From the NCBI GenBank assembly GCA_023212695.1, contig JALCCG010000048.1, positions 39,220 to 103,219 of the forward strand: a DNA stretch of 64,000 nucleotides. Reading direction: 5' to 3'. The notes under the pieces are model-generated. The model made no database searches. It was not told the DNA's origin and saw nothing but the letters and a program-made list of their open reading frames with translations. The stretch is from Sporisorium sorghi (Eukaryota; Basidiomycota; Ustilaginomycetes; Ustilaginales; Ustilaginaceae). The position numbers and the translations under genes are program-made. Of the stretch, positions 18,305 through 26,918 are shown piece by piece; the first letter of the stretch is position 1, and every line of letters starts with the position of its first letter.

Positions 18305-19471
18305 ATGGAGACACTCAAGAAAATGTTTAAAAACAACATCCGTCAATACGGGATGATCATCGCCCTTGTTGTCATTATGATATTTTTTCAGATGATAACG
18401 GGAGGGCTACTGCTGGAGCCGATTAACATCACGAATCTGATTCTCCAGAACAGCTACATCCTCGTACTGGCCATAGGTATGGTGCTTGTCATCATTACGG
18501 GTCATATTGATTTGTCGGTCGGTTCGGTAGCCGCCTTCGTCGGAGCTGTTGCAGCGATCATGATGGTCGATATGCAGCTGCATCCGGTCATTGCCGTGCT
18601 CGTATCCTTGATTGTCGGCGGCCTGATCGGGGCTTGGCAGGGATTCTGGGTGGCTTATGTGAGGATACCGGCGTTTATCGTAACCCTGGCGGGCATGCTT
18701 TTGTTCCGCGGACTGACGATGATTGTACTGGAGGGCCAATCCATTGCGCCGTTTCCGGGAGGCTTCCAGAAGCTGAGCTCCGGCTTTATTCCGGATTTCG
18801 GCAACACAGGTACCAATCTAGTCGCGATTCTGGCGGGCATCATCTTTACGGTTATTTTCCTGATTAATGAGCTGCGGGAGCGAAAATCGCATAAAAAATA
18901 CAACTTCGAGGTACTGCCAAGCGGCTTGTTTCTCCTGAAGCTGGTGCTCATCGCAGCGGTAATTAATGCCTTTACGTATATGCTGGCAAGTTACGCCGGT
19001 TTGCCCAATATTCTGATTCTGCTGCTGGTGCTCATTATCATCTATTCCTTCGTGATGAACAAAACCGTGATGGGCCGTCACATTTATGCGCTTGGTGGCA
19101 ATGAGAAGGCAGCGGCCCTGTCCGGGGTGAAGACCAAGAAGGTCACGTTCTGGGTATTCGTCAACATGGGCGTGATGGCAGCGATTTCCGGTTTGATTTT
19201 TGCTGCTCGCTTGAATGCTGCGACACCGAGAGCGGGCACGAACTTTGAGCTGGATGCTATCGCAGCGAGTTTCATCGGCGGAGCCTCCGCTACCGGCGGG
19301 ATCGGGACGGTCTTCGGCGCGATCATCGGAGGACTCGTTATGGGCGTACTTAATAACGGGATGTCACTCGTAGGCCTCGGTATCGACTGGCAGCAAGGCA
19401 TCAAGGGTTTGGTTCTCCTCGCGGCAGTAGCCTTCGATATCTATAACAAAAAGAAGAGCAGTGCCGCTTAA
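18305..19471 (+). CDS. Sugar ABC importer permease (XylH/GguB-like)
   Basis: Integral membrane subunit of the same importer, 388 aa with about ten membrane segments. Conserved features are IAIGMVLVIITGHIDLSVGSVAAFVGA near the N-terminus, the IPAFIVTLAGMLLFRGL segment, and the C-terminal GGASATGGIGTVFGAIIGGLVMGVLNNGM. The large extra loop around residues 190-225 (ERKSHKKYNFE...) is typical of XylH/GguB rather than RbsC. It is the last gene of the operon and is followed by a strong terminator. Confidence 0.9.
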   Translation: METLKKMFKNNIRQYGMIIALVVIMIFFQMITGGLLLEPINITNLILQNSYILVLAIGMVLVIITGHIDLSVGSVAAFVGAVAAIMMVDMQLHPVIAVLVSLIVGGLIGAWQGFWVAYVRIPAFIVTLAGMLLFRGLTMIVLEGQSIAPFPGGFQKLSSGFIPDFGNTGTNLVAILAGIIFTVIFLINELRERKSHKKYNFEVLPSGLFLLKLVLIAAVINAFTYMLASYAGLPNILILLLVLIIIYSFVMNKTVMGRHIYALGGNEKAAALSGVKTKKVTFWVFVNMGVMAAISGLIFAARLNAATPRAGTNFELDAIAASFIGGASATGGIGTVFGAIIGGLVMGVLNNGMSLVGLGIDWQQGIKGLVLLAAVAFDIYNKKKSSAA

Positions 19472-19494
19472 TTTAAATGATGGCATCAGATCGT

Positions 19495-19550
19495 AAAATG
19501 GCTGATCTTGGGCAGACGAGTGTCGCTGCCCATGGATCAGCCATTTTTTT
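19495..19550. terminator. Strong terminator after the sugar importer operon
   Basis: AAAATGGCTGATC (19495-19507) pairs with GATCAGCCATTTT (19535-19547), with an inner GGGCAG/CTGCCC stem and a T-run. It may also end the convergent permease gene. Confidence 0.88.
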
Positions 19551-19559
19551 GCGTACAGG

Positions 19560-20288
19560 TTACATCTTAATTGTCACTCTTCGGGTTATCAGTCGGATCA
19601 GAATAAGCGTTATCAGAATGACAACGAGGGAGCCAATAAGAGAAACTGGCAGCGTGACGGAAAGGTCTGTTGTGACCGGCAGCCACTGTTCCCATATGGA
19701 AGAGAGCTCGAATTGCCACAATGCATCCATGAAGCTGATCAACACGAGGGCTACGGCGATCATCCCCAAGCCGCGAATCCAGCCAAACCGGTAAAATCCG
19801 GATCCGATCATCCATCCCATCAGATAATAGATCAAGATTTGCACGCCGAAGGAGACAAGTGTCAGCAGCCAGCTGTTATCAAACGTCTGCAGCAGCGAAG
19901 TACTTCCCGCATCTTGCGATGCAAACATCAAGGCAATCTGCTGAATCAGAGCTGTGACAACCGGAAATGCCAGGGATAGATAGACGGCCGCCAAGGCAGC
20001 TCCATTAAAGAATTCCTTGCGCGTAATCCCGTGTCTTACGTAATAGCTAAGAAAGCTGTAGGCCGAAATAATGCCGATAACGAGCATAAATCCTTTGGTT
20101 GAGCGGTAAGCGATGGAGAAGAAGTCCTCCTCCGTGAATCCTTCGCGAACATTGACACCGATGCTGGAGCCGATGCCGACTCCAAAATAGATCAGCAGCA
20201 CAATAGATAGAAATCCCAACGCCCAGCTGCCTTGCTGCACAAACATATCTCTCGCTACTTTGGTTACGGCCGAAGACGTCTTATTCAT
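19560..20288 (-). CDS. ABC transporter membrane protein (YtrC/D-like operon)
   Basis: A 242-aa polytopic membrane protein with about six hydrophobic segments (ALGFLSIVLLIYFGVGIG; FMLVIGIISAYSFLSYYVRHG; ALAAVYLSLAFPVVTALIQ; ILIYYLMGWMIG; GLGMIAVALVLISFMDAL; SLIGSLVVILITLILIRLI). The phrase SYYVRHGITRKEFFNGA recalls Bacillus ABC-2-type permeases. Its start overlaps the stop of the ATPase gene (ATGA). It should pair with that ATPase; the substrate is unknown, but antibiotic-responsive export or resistance is common for YtrA-controlled sets. Confidence 0.75.
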   Translation of the reverse strand: MNKTSSAVTKVARDMFVQQGSWALGFLSIVLLIYFGVGIGSSIGVNVREGFTEEDFFSIAYRSTKGFMLVIGIISAYSFLSYYVRHGITRKEFFNGAALAAVYLSLAFPVVTALIQQIALMFASQDAGSTSLLQTFDNSWLLTLVSFGVQILIYYLMGWMIGSGFYRFGWIRGLGMIAVALVLISFMDALWQFELSSIWEQWLPVTTDLSVTLPVSLIGSLVVILITLILIRLITRRVTIKM

Positions 20289-21163
20289 GCGGTGTATTCC
20301 TCCCCCGTAAGATGGATAAACAAGTCCTGGAGCGAGATCGGACCGAGCTCAAGTCCAGCACGGCGTGCGGCGATTAGAGATTCCTCGCTTAACTCCCCGT
20401 AGATCATGACGGATTTCGTAGAGCCGAGCTGCTGTACGTTGAGCACGTTCATGCCCCGGATGAATTCATCCACTTTTGCCGCCATACCTGTAATGGATAC
20501 GCCCCTGGATGTGAGGCTTTCGTAGTCCTCGTGCAGCACCAATCGGCCTTTATGAATGATAATGACTTCTTCAAACAAATAGTCCATTTCAGAGACCAGG
20601 TGGGTGGAGAGGATGAACGTCCGAGGGTGACGCGCTTGATCCTCCAACAGCTCCCGGTAAAAAATTTCACGAGTCGGCGCATCCATTCCGAGATAAACTT
20701 CGTCCAGAATGGTAACGGGTGATCGGCTGGCGAGACCGATGCATACGTTAAAGGCGGATTGCATCCCTTTGGAGAGCTGCTTCAGCTGTTTATTCAGGGG
20801 CAAATTGAATTTACGGGCAAGCTCAAGGCCATAATCGATATCAAAGTGAGGCCGGTATCTGGCTATCGATTCAAATGTTGATTTTATTTTGTCCGACTCG
20901 TCTTTATAGTCAACATCGTAGATGAAGGAGATTTCCTTCATCATGTTTGCATTTTCGAAGGGCACCTCGCCGCCAATCGTAACCGATCCCGAGGAGGGCG
21001 TGCGATAGGAAGCCAGGACGGACAGAAGCGAGGTTTTACCTGCGCCATTGCGCCCGAGGAGACCGTAAATTTTGCCTGCCGGGAGAGAGAAGGAAACATT
21101 CCGGACGGCTTCGACGCCGCCGTATGCCACCGATACGCGGTCAAACTGTACATCAAGATTCAT
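20285..21163 (-). CDS. ABC transporter ATP-binding protein (YtrB-like)
   Basis: ATPase subunit, about 292 aa, with Walker A GLLGRNGAGKTS (near residue 37), Walker B VTILDEVYLGMD and the H-loop FILSTHLVSEMDYLFEEVIII. The Walker B Glu is followed by VYLGMDAPTRE rather than the usual PTxGLD, as in YtrB-type ATPases. The ATG at 21163 is preferred because AGGAAG lies 8 nt ahead; a GTG at 21172 is also in frame. The frame overlaps the end of the GntR gene, indicating one transcript. Confidence 0.85.
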   Translation of the reverse strand: MNLDVQFDRVSVAYGGVEAVRNVSFSLPAGKIYGLLGRNGAGKTSLLSVLASYRTPSSGSVTIGGEVPFENANMMKEISFIYDVDYKDESDKIKSTFESIARYRPHFDIDYGLELARKFNLPLNKQLKQLSKGMQSAFNVCIGLASRSPVTILDEVYLGMDAPTREIFYRELLEDQARHPRTFILSTHLVSEMDYLFEEVIIIHKGRLVLHEDYESLTSRGVSITGMAAKVDEFIRGMNVLNVQQLGSTKSVMIYGELSEESLIAARRAGLELGPISLQDLFIHLTGEEYTA

Positions 21164-21539
21164 GGGGGTCACTTCCTTTTAACTGGGTTATGATTTGAAA
21201 AAGCTCATCCGTGGACAAACCGAGTTTGTATGCTTCCTGCACCATGGGCAATACAAAATCATCTGCAAATGCGCTCATCCTCGTTTGGAGCAGCTTCTCT
21301 TTCGCTCCTTCTGCAACAAACATGCCGACACCTCGCTTTTTGTAAATAAGTCCGGAATCAACGAGGAGGTTGATCCCTTTCAGCACTGTGATGTGATTGA
21401 TTTTGTAAAATTGGGACAGCTGCGTTGTGGAGGGAACCTGTTCACCTTCAAGCAATTGATCGTTTACGATCTGGTCCTCGATCTTCTCCTTGATTTGGAT
21501 GAACAGGGGCTTGTTATCCGGATGTACGGTACCGCTCAA
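21153..21539 (-). CDS. GntR family regulator, YtrA subfamily
   Basis: A short GntR-type repressor, 128 aa. The N-terminal winged helix (IQIKEKIEDQIVNDQLLEGEQVPSTTQLSQFYKINHITVLKGINLLVDSGLIYKKRGVGMFV) is followed by only a short helical tail, as in the YtrA subfamily. The start is TTG, preceded by GGTGAT. It is the first gene of the operon and probably represses it through the palindrome just upstream. Confidence 0.88.
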   Translation of the reverse strand: MSGTVHPDNKPLFIQIKEKIEDQIVNDQLLEGEQVPSTTQLSQFYKINHITVLKGINLLVDSGLIYKKRGVGMFVAEGAKEKLLQTRMSAFADDFVLPMVQEAYKLGLSTDELFQIITQLKGSDPHES

Positions 21540-21573
21540 TAAGAATCACCGCCTTGCTTTCATGGCTTGTTAA

Positions 21574-21605
21574 GGTTATATGCTTATATATATGACTATA
21601 TAACC
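21574..21605. promoter_or_regulatory. Candidate YtrA-type operator
   Basis: GGTTATAT (21574-21581) and ATATAACC (21598-21605) form a perfect 8-bp inverted repeat around an AT-rich centre, about 35-65 nt upstream of the GntR gene start. Autoregulation by the first gene of the operon is the simplest reading. Confidence 0.55.
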
Positions 21606-21651
21606 AGAATGTGAATGGGATGTCAAGCACGCCTGCGAAATATCGTTGAAC

Positions 21652-21691
21652 AAAAAAAAGAAGACCCATGTTCAATACATGAGCCTTCTAT
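21652..21691 (-). terminator. Terminator of the M15 peptidase gene
   Basis: On the minus strand AGAAGGCTCATGT pairs with ACATGGGTCTTCT and is followed by eight T residues, 25 nt after the stop codon of the peptidase gene. Confidence 0.8.
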
Positions 21692-21716
21692 CGATACCCT
21701 CTTATTTTTGTATTTC

Positions 21717-22313
21717 TCATTTTGTTGCTTCCAAATATTCATGGGATTCCACAGGAGGGAGCTTGCCCCGTTTCAAATCCCGTATCGTCAGTCCGAAATC
21801 GATTTGCAGATGCGGATAATCGGGAAAGTTGGCCCAATCGCCGCCCCACTGGAAGCCTAAATGTTTTGCAATCTCCACAACCTCCATCCAGTCAGCCTTG
21901 CCGTTTCCGTTCCCGTCATATTCCATGTCCCAGATGACGCTGCCGTCCTTTTGCTTCAGCGCAAAATCAATGGCTAAGCCATAATTATGCAGTGATTCGC
22001 CTGCCTTGGCGTTGGTCACTATATTGCCCGCTGTACTGCGGCCCTGATTGTAAATTCGGGTCTGTTCCTCATGGCTTCGGTACCCATCGGTAATGACGAT
22101 CGTAATTCCTTTTTCCTTGGTGAGACGGACGAGTTCGTTCTTTTGCTGTAACACGTAGGGGTGGAGCTGGGTAACTTTAGGGGTTTCTTTATGATTAAAA
22201 TCAAAATCGAGATCGTTGAAAATTCCCGGTATCGAGGTTTGCAGCTGCATATAAAATATGGCAAGTAATAGGGCAACAATAAGGAATAGTGTCGTTTTTT
22301 TGCGTTTAATCAT
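21717..22313 (-). CDS. M15 family peptidoglycan peptidase (CwlK/VanY-like)
   Basis: A 198-aa membrane-anchored or secreted peptidase. An N-terminal hydrophobic segment ([17 protein letters not shown]) precedes an M15C domain with ITDGYRSHEEQTRIYNQGR, the zinc ligands in SLHNYGLAIDFAL (His and Asp) and the late YPHLQIDFG (His). B. subtilis CwlK is an L-alanyl-D-glutamate endopeptidase with this layout; D,D-carboxypeptidase activity is the alternative. The insertion DGNGNGKADWMEVVEIA resembles a dockerin/EF-hand-like calcium loop. It stands alone, with a weak ribosome binding site. Confidence 0.85.
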   Translation of the reverse strand: MIKRKKTTLFLIVALLLAIFYMQLQTSIPGIFNDLDFDFNHKETPKVTQLHPYVLQQKNELVRLTKEKGITIVITDGYRSHEEQTRIYNQGRSTAGNIVTNAKAGESLHNYGLAIDFALKQKDGSVIWDMEYDGNGNGKADWMEVVEIAKHLGFQWGGDWANFPDYPHLQIDFGLTIRDLKRGKLPPVESHEYLEATK

Positions 22314-22508
22314 GCGGATTCTTTAATCTACCTACTTTCGTGCTTGGCGTAAGGTCACTCGTAACTTCAGTCATCCTCTATTATATCGGCATCCCGCCCT
22401 GTGATCCAGCAGAGCTGCCTGATGACCATATATCAACATGAATAGAAATTCATGGTTGAACACATTCTATTCGTAAAACGGACGCTATCCGAAAAAAGGG
22501 GAATCGTG

Positions 22509-23036
22509 ATGAGTCATATTCAAAACATGTCCATGAGACTTAACCAGCTATCCAGCCAATTGACCGCTGCAGGGCAGAACGGCCGTTTGGATGAAGTTGG
22601 GTTGATTGTCAGCGAGCTCAGCCAGCTCTACACCGAGCTTCAGAACTTGCAGGCTGCGGTTACATCTGAAACCTCTTCCTCCGCCCGGCAGGAGCTGGTG
22701 AATTGTCGTATCGTGCTGCACGGCATGATGGATGCTGTGCAGGATATCCGAACTGCTACGGCGGAGCAGTATCGGCAGGTGCTGGGCGAGAACAAAACGG
22801 TGTTTGAGCAGCTGGATGAGGCCGCTCAACAAAGCGAATATTCGCAAGCCTATCAATATCGTCTGGCGTTTAAGCAGATGGATGAAGTCAGCCAGCATCT
22901 CCATCAGCTGGATGGATCGATGCTGGATACGGGATATCAGCTCGAGCGGGGAGTGATGGCTGGTGACACTCTGAACGGAGCCGTCCAGAGTGAGGATTTG
23001 ACCCTTGGTACAGACGAGGGTGGAGCCATGATGTAA
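22509..23036 (+). CDS. Predicted coiled-coil protein of unknown function
   Basis: A 175-aa hydrophilic, Gln/Leu-rich protein with no signal peptide. Heptad-like spacing (MSMRLNQLSSQLTAAGQ; VSELSQLYTELQNLQAAV; VFEQLDEAAQQSEYSQAYQYRLAFKQMDEVSQHLHQLDG) predicts helical coiled coils. I do not recognise the family. The ATG at 22509 is chosen because AAGGGGAATC lies ahead of it; the frame is open further upstream but without a site. It has its own terminator. Confidence 0.6.
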   Translation: MSHIQNMSMRLNQLSSQLTAAGQNGRLDEVGLIVSELSQLYTELQNLQAAVTSETSSSARQELVNCRIVLHGMMDAVQDIRTATAEQYRQVLGENKTVFEQLDEAAQQSEYSQAYQYRLAFKQMDEVSQHLHQLDGSMLDTGYQLERGVMAGDTLNGAVQSEDLTLGTDEGGAMM

Positions 23037-23186
23037 GAGAGAGCGGACTGCACGCGAAAGAGTGTGTCCCCGTGCTGCAGATTTGGAAGGTATCCGCATG
23101 TCATGTCCTGCGGAGAGTTTAGGACCCGAATTGCGATAAGAGCGAGTGCGTTAACCGCTGAATTCTGGAAAGAGTGTTCTCCAGTA

Positions 23187-23229
23187 AAGCTGCAGATCCT
23201 GCCACAGGATACTGGCAGCTTCTTTTTTT
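23187..23229 (+). terminator. Terminator ahead of the amino-sugar locus
   Basis: AAGCTGC (23187-23193) pairs with GCAGCTT (23215-23221), with an inner ATCCT/AGGAT stem, followed by a T-run. Confidence 0.8.
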
Positions 23230-23233
23230 AGGA

Positions 23234-23277
23234 TTGAAAGAAAACTCTTTTTTAATATATAATTAAGGAGAAAATAT
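23234..23277 (+). promoter_or_regulatory. Promoter and possible operator of the RpiR gene
   Basis: TTGAAA (23234-23239), 18 nt, TATAAT (23258-23263) is a good sigma-A promoter. GAGAAAATAT (23268-23277) just downstream recurs at 25422-25431 before the importer genes, which suggests a shared regulator site, probably for the RpiR protein. Confidence 0.6.
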
Positions 23278-23316
23278 TCTTTTTGTGTTAGTTTAGAGAG
23301 AAATGAGGGACGTGGC

Positions 23317-24186
23317 ATGGCAAGAGTAGGCCCGAGACTGAATCAATCCAATACACTGCTGATGATATCCAGCATCTATTCTTCTCTGACCAAGACGGAG
23401 AAGAAAGTAGCTGATTATGTAAAAGCTTATCCGGAAGAAACGGTACTGGCAACTGTAACGGATTTGTCCGAGAAAGCGGGAGTTGGCGAGACCTCCGTCA
23501 TCCGATTTTGCCGCAAATTAGGATTCAGGGGCTTTCATGAGTTTAAGCTCTCGGTGGCGCAGGATCTGGTGGATCGCCCTCCGTCTGTGATCGATACCTC
23601 CATCGATGAGCAGGATGACATGATGACCGTTGCCCGCAAGCTGACGTTGCAGCATGAGATTCTGCTGAAGAACACGCTGGATCTGGTCAATACGGATAAT
23701 CTGAAAATGGCGGTGGATAAGCTGTTAGCCGCAAACAAAGTGTATGTCTATGGCGTGGGTTCATCCGGTATAACGGCCCTGGATTTGCACTATCAGCTGA
23801 TGAGACTGGGGTTGAATGTGGAAGCGCACCGGGACTCGCACATTATTGCGATGTCGGCTTCTTTGCTGAAGAAAGGGGATCTGGTTTTTGCGATTTCGAC
23901 TTCAGGCAGTACGCGCGATCTGGTCGATCCAGTGAAGGAAGCGAAGAAGAATGGCGCGGATGTCATCTGCTTGACCGGTCATCTCCGTTCTCCGATTGCC
24001 ACTTACGCCGACACGGTTCTTCTGGTGTCTTCACGCGAAATGCCGACGGAGGGCGGGGCGCTGGCGACAAAATTCATGCAGACGTATATGCTGAACATTC
24101 TGACCACGCTCTTAACGATGAAAAAGGTGGATGCCTCAGAGTCGCTGGAGAAAACCGCGAGGTCGGTTGTAGATAAGCTGTACTAG
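23317..24186 (+). CDS. MurR/RpiR family transcriptional regulator
   Basis: Sugar-phosphate-responsive regulator, 289 aa. The N-terminal RpiR helix-turn-helix (SLTKTEKKVADYVKAYPEETVLATVTDLSEKAGVGETSVIRFCRKLGFRGFHEFK) is followed by a SIS domain (VYVYGVGSSGITALDLHYQLMRLG; LVFAISTSGSTRDLVDPVKEAKKNGADVICLTG). SIS domains of this family bind phosphosugars such as ManNAc-6-P, GlcNAc-6-P or MurNAc-6-P. It heads the locus with a ROK kinase and nanE and probably controls both of its transcription units. Confidence 0.9.
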   Translation: MARVGPRLNQSNTLLMISSIYSSLTKTEKKVADYVKAYPEETVLATVTDLSEKAGVGETSVIRFCRKLGFRGFHEFKLSVAQDLVDRPPSVIDTSIDEQDDMMTVARKLTLQHEILLKNTLDLVNTDNLKMAVDKLLAANKVYVYGVGSSGITALDLHYQLMRLGLNVEAHRDSHIIAMSASLLKKGDLVFAISTSGSTRDLVDPVKEAKKNGADVICLTGHLRSPIATYADTVLLVSSREMPTEGGALATKFMQTYMLNILTTLLTMKKVDASESLEKTARSVVDKLY

Positions 24187-24292
24187 TGAATCGATCCCCG
24201 GAATCGATTCACATACGCGCTTAGGGGTGCCGGACAGAAGGAGCTATTGGATTTTTGATCATAAAAGGGAGTGAAGGGAGTGTTTCCTGGCG

Positions 24293-25255
24293 ATGAGTTA
24301 CGCGATCGGCGTTGATATTGGGGGGACGAAGGTCCAGTTTGCCGTCATCGATAGAGAAGGGAATATAACGAACCGACATCGGGTGCCAACCGAGGCGAAT
24401 AAAGGACCGGAGCAGCTTATGAACAAAGTGCTGCTTGGCATCGACATGATGATGGAATCCATTGATCAAGAAGAAGAGATCCAGGGCATCGGCATCGGCA
24501 GCGCCGGTCAAATCGATTACCGGGAAGGGACCGTTCGATATGCGGGAGATACGCTGCCGGACTGGACGGGGACAGCCATTAAAGAAATGATCGCCCGTCG
24601 CTACAACACTTCGGTTTATGTTGACAATGATGTTAATGTCATTGCGATTGCCGAGAAGATGTACGGTGTTGGCAAGGATTGCGACCATTTTGTATGTCTT
24701 GCGCTGGGCACGGGAATTGGCGGTGCAGTCATGGAAGCGGGCCGTCTTATTCGAGGTGTCTTTGGTGGAGCGGCCGAGCTGGGTCATGTCAGTATTGATA
24801 TTAATGGTCCCCGCTGCAGCTGCGGGAACAATGGATGTGTTGAGTTGTATGCATCAGGCAGCGGGATTGCCAGACTGGGTCTTGAGATGCAGCGTAATGG
24901 AAGCGCTTCATATGCGTGGAGGCCTAATGCCCGGGACATTATTCAGGCTTGGCATCAGCATGATCCGTCTGCAACGCAAGTGATGAGAATCGTCATTCGG
25001 GCACTCGGTTCCGCTATTGCAGGGTATATACATACATTTAATCCGGAGGCTGTTGTTGTCGGCGGTGGCGTGGCGCAGTCCGGTCCCCGTTTCTTGCAGG
25101 CACTCGATCAGGAAGTCAACGCAAGAACTTCTTCATATATGAGGGGTTGCTGTCGTCTGATTCCCGCTAACTTTGGAAGTGACGCAGGTGTGATCGGAGC
25201 AGCCGCTCAAGTATGGCATTACGGAGAGTCATCTTGTTCGCAGTATATAATATAA
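24293..25255 (+). CDS. nanK: ROK family sugar kinase, probably N-acetylmannosamine kinase
   Basis: Cytosolic ATP-dependent sugar kinase, 320 aa. It has the phosphate loop VDIGGTK (residues 7-13), catalytic Asp in VDNDVN (about 113), GTGIGG (139-144), the substrate motif ExGH (E162-H165) and the zinc motif with Cys175, Cys177 and Cys182. The ExGH form marks glucose/ManNAc-type ROK kinases. The nanE gene in the same locus argues for phosphorylation of ManNAc; glucokinase or an N-acetylglucosamine kinase remains possible. It lies about 100 nt after the RpiR gene and ends at a terminator. Confidence 0.8.
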   Translation: MSYAIGVDIGGTKVQFAVIDREGNITNRHRVPTEANKGPEQLMNKVLLGIDMMMESIDQEEEIQGIGIGSAGQIDYREGTVRYAGDTLPDWTGTAIKEMIARRYNTSVYVDNDVNVIAIAEKMYGVGKDCDHFVCLALGTGIGGAVMEAGRLIRGVFGGAAELGHVSIDINGPRCSCGNNGCVELYASGSGIARLGLEMQRNGSASYAWRPNARDIIQAWHQHDPSATQVMRIVIRALGSAIAGYIHTFNPEAVVVGGGVAQSGPRFLQALDQEVNARTSSYMRGCCRLIPANFGSDAGVIGAAAQVWHYGESSCSQYII

Positions 25256-25343
25256 AAGAATTATTACTCCATAATTTTATTATTAAATAAATATTTATTT
25301 TTATGATTACGGGTATGCCATTGAAACGTGAAATCATATGCGG

Positions 25344-25376
25344 GGCAAGGATTATGTTGATAATCCTTGCCTTTTT
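25344..25376 (+). terminator. Terminator after the ROK kinase gene
   Basis: A 12-bp perfect stem (25344-25355 with 25360-25371) and a T-run close the regulator-kinase unit. Confidence 0.88.
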
Positions 25377-25412
25377 GCGTTTTTATTAAAATAAAAATTA
25401 GAAAATTAAGGA

Positions 25413-25464
25413 TTGACTAAAGAGAAAATATCCATTAATTTTTGTTTAGAAGAATTTTTTCTTC
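25413..25464 (+). promoter_or_regulatory. Promoter region and palindrome of the importer/nanE operon
   Basis: TTGACT (25413-25418) with a weak -10 TTAATT (25435-25440) is followed by the perfect 16-nt palindrome GAAGAATTTTTTCTTC (25449-25464). The GAGAAAATAT element shared with the RpiR promoter lies at 25422-25431, inside the spacer. This arrangement suits repression by the RpiR protein. Confidence 0.5.
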
Positions 25465-25507
25465 AAAATGAATTGTAAAATCCATGACATGTTGGAGGGT
25501 GAGTCAT

Positions 25508-26824
25508 TTGAAGAGGCACTATAGAAAGAAGACGTTTCACGTTATGCTCCTGTTATTGTTAGCTTTCACGACCGTATTGAGCGCATGTTCCGGAACTGGC
25601 GGCACTGCCGGAAAACCCGGCGAGGGCGGTAAGGTGGAAATTCAGTTATGGAGCTCTGCTACAGCAGAAAACGCGAAGCCGATTGAGAATGCTATAGCGA
25701 AATTCAATGAAAGCCAGGACGACATCGTAGTCAAGACACTCAGCAACCAGGATCATCAGAAACAATTAACCGCGATTTCAGGGGGCAGTGCTCCGGATAT
25801 CATCGTAACGCAGTGGAATAATATCGGCCCATGGTCCGCTGCCGGTGCGGTACAGTCCCTAGAAGAATTCATCAAGCGCGACGGTTATGACACCAGTCAG
25901 ATCATTCCTGCGGCGCTGGATCGCATGAAGGTCAATCATGAGATATTCGGTCTACCGATCTCTATGAGCATGGCTAACAAATTGTTTTACAACAAACAAG
26001 CGTTTGAGGAAGCAGGGCTGACGGCTCCGCCGGAGACGCTTGAAGAGCTGTTCGCATATGCGAAGAAACTGACCAAGAAGGATGCTAAAGGAAACATCAC
26101 GCAAATGGGCTTTATACCGGATTACCCTTGGATCGATAATGTCTTCTGGCCGGTCATCTTCAACGGTTCATGGGATGACGGCAGCGGGAAGCTGACGGCG
26201 AACCAGGAAGCGAATGTGAAGGCCATCGATTATCAAATGAATTATTATCGGGAATTCGGGCAGGAGAGTATCGATAAATTCAAATCGGGCATGGGCGGCC
26301 TCGAGACCCCGCAGGATCCGATTCTGACCGGCAAGCTGTCCATGATTATCGGCTGGGAGAACTGGTATGTGAACCATCGCGGCGAGGATAAGGAAGTGGG
26401 AGTAGCACCATTCCCGTATCCGGCGGCGAATCCTGAGCTCAAGGGCTCTGGCATGGTCAGTCCGATTGCCATGTTCATTCCGTCCAAGGCGAAGCATCAG
26501 GATGAGGCATGGAAGGTGATGCAGTACCTGCTCGGTGAGGACGTTCAGATTGAATACAGCATTGAGTTCGGCTCCATCCCGGTTCTGACCAAAGCACTCG
26601 ATAATCCGAAGCTCACGAAGAATCAAGAGGTGAAGGAACTGTGGGATTATTATGAAAGCGCTAAAAATCCGAATTTGAAGGGCTTTCCGAACAGCATCTA
26701 TATTAACGAATACTTGCAGACCTTGAACGAAGAGACGGAGAAGGCACTCAAAGGGCAGATAACGGCCCAGGAAGCAATGGATAATGTCGTGAACAAAATG
26801 CAGCCGATCGCGGACAAAAAATAA
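25508..26824 (+). CDS. Carbohydrate ABC importer solute-binding lipoprotein (CUT1)
   Basis: Family 1 solute-binding lipoprotein, 438 aa. The signal peptide ends in a lipobox (LSAC), followed by EIQLWSSATAENAKPIENAIAKFNESQDDIVVKTLSNQDHQKQLTAISGGSAPDIIVT and the later AFEEAGLTAPPETLEELFAYAKKLTKKD typical of oligosaccharide-binding proteins. The TTG start lies after GGAGGGTGA; an in-frame ATG 24 nt upstream lacks a site. It is first in the importer-nanE operon. From context the cargo is an amino sugar or an oligosaccharide containing it. No matching ATPase gene is present, so a shared MsmX-type ATPase probably energises it. Confidence 0.88.
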   Translation: MKRHYRKKTFHVMLLLLLAFTTVLSACSGTGGTAGKPGEGGKVEIQLWSSATAENAKPIENAIAKFNESQDDIVVKTLSNQDHQKQLTAISGGSAPDIIVTQWNNIGPWSAAGAVQSLEEFIKRDGYDTSQIIPAALDRMKVNHEIFGLPISMSMANKLFYNKQAFEEAGLTAPPETLEELFAYAKKLTKKDAKGNITQMGFIPDYPWIDNVFWPVIFNGSWDDGSGKLTANQEANVKAIDYQMNYYREFGQESIDKFKSGMGGLETPQDPILTGKLSMIIGWENWYVNHRGEDKEVGVAPFPYPAANPELKGSGMVSPIAMFIPSKAKHQDEAWKVMQYLLGEDVQIEYSIEFGSIPVLTKALDNPKLTKNQEVKELWDYYESAKNPNLKGFPNSIYINEYLQTLNEETEKALKGQITAQEAMDNVVNKMQPIADKK

Positions 26825-26918
26825 TCCTGATGATGCAAGGAGCGGTGAGCACGATGGTTTAGCAAGCAAGCCGCTCCTTTTGCATGCTGTTGTTTTTTCA
26901 CTTGGAGGTGAATGTCAC

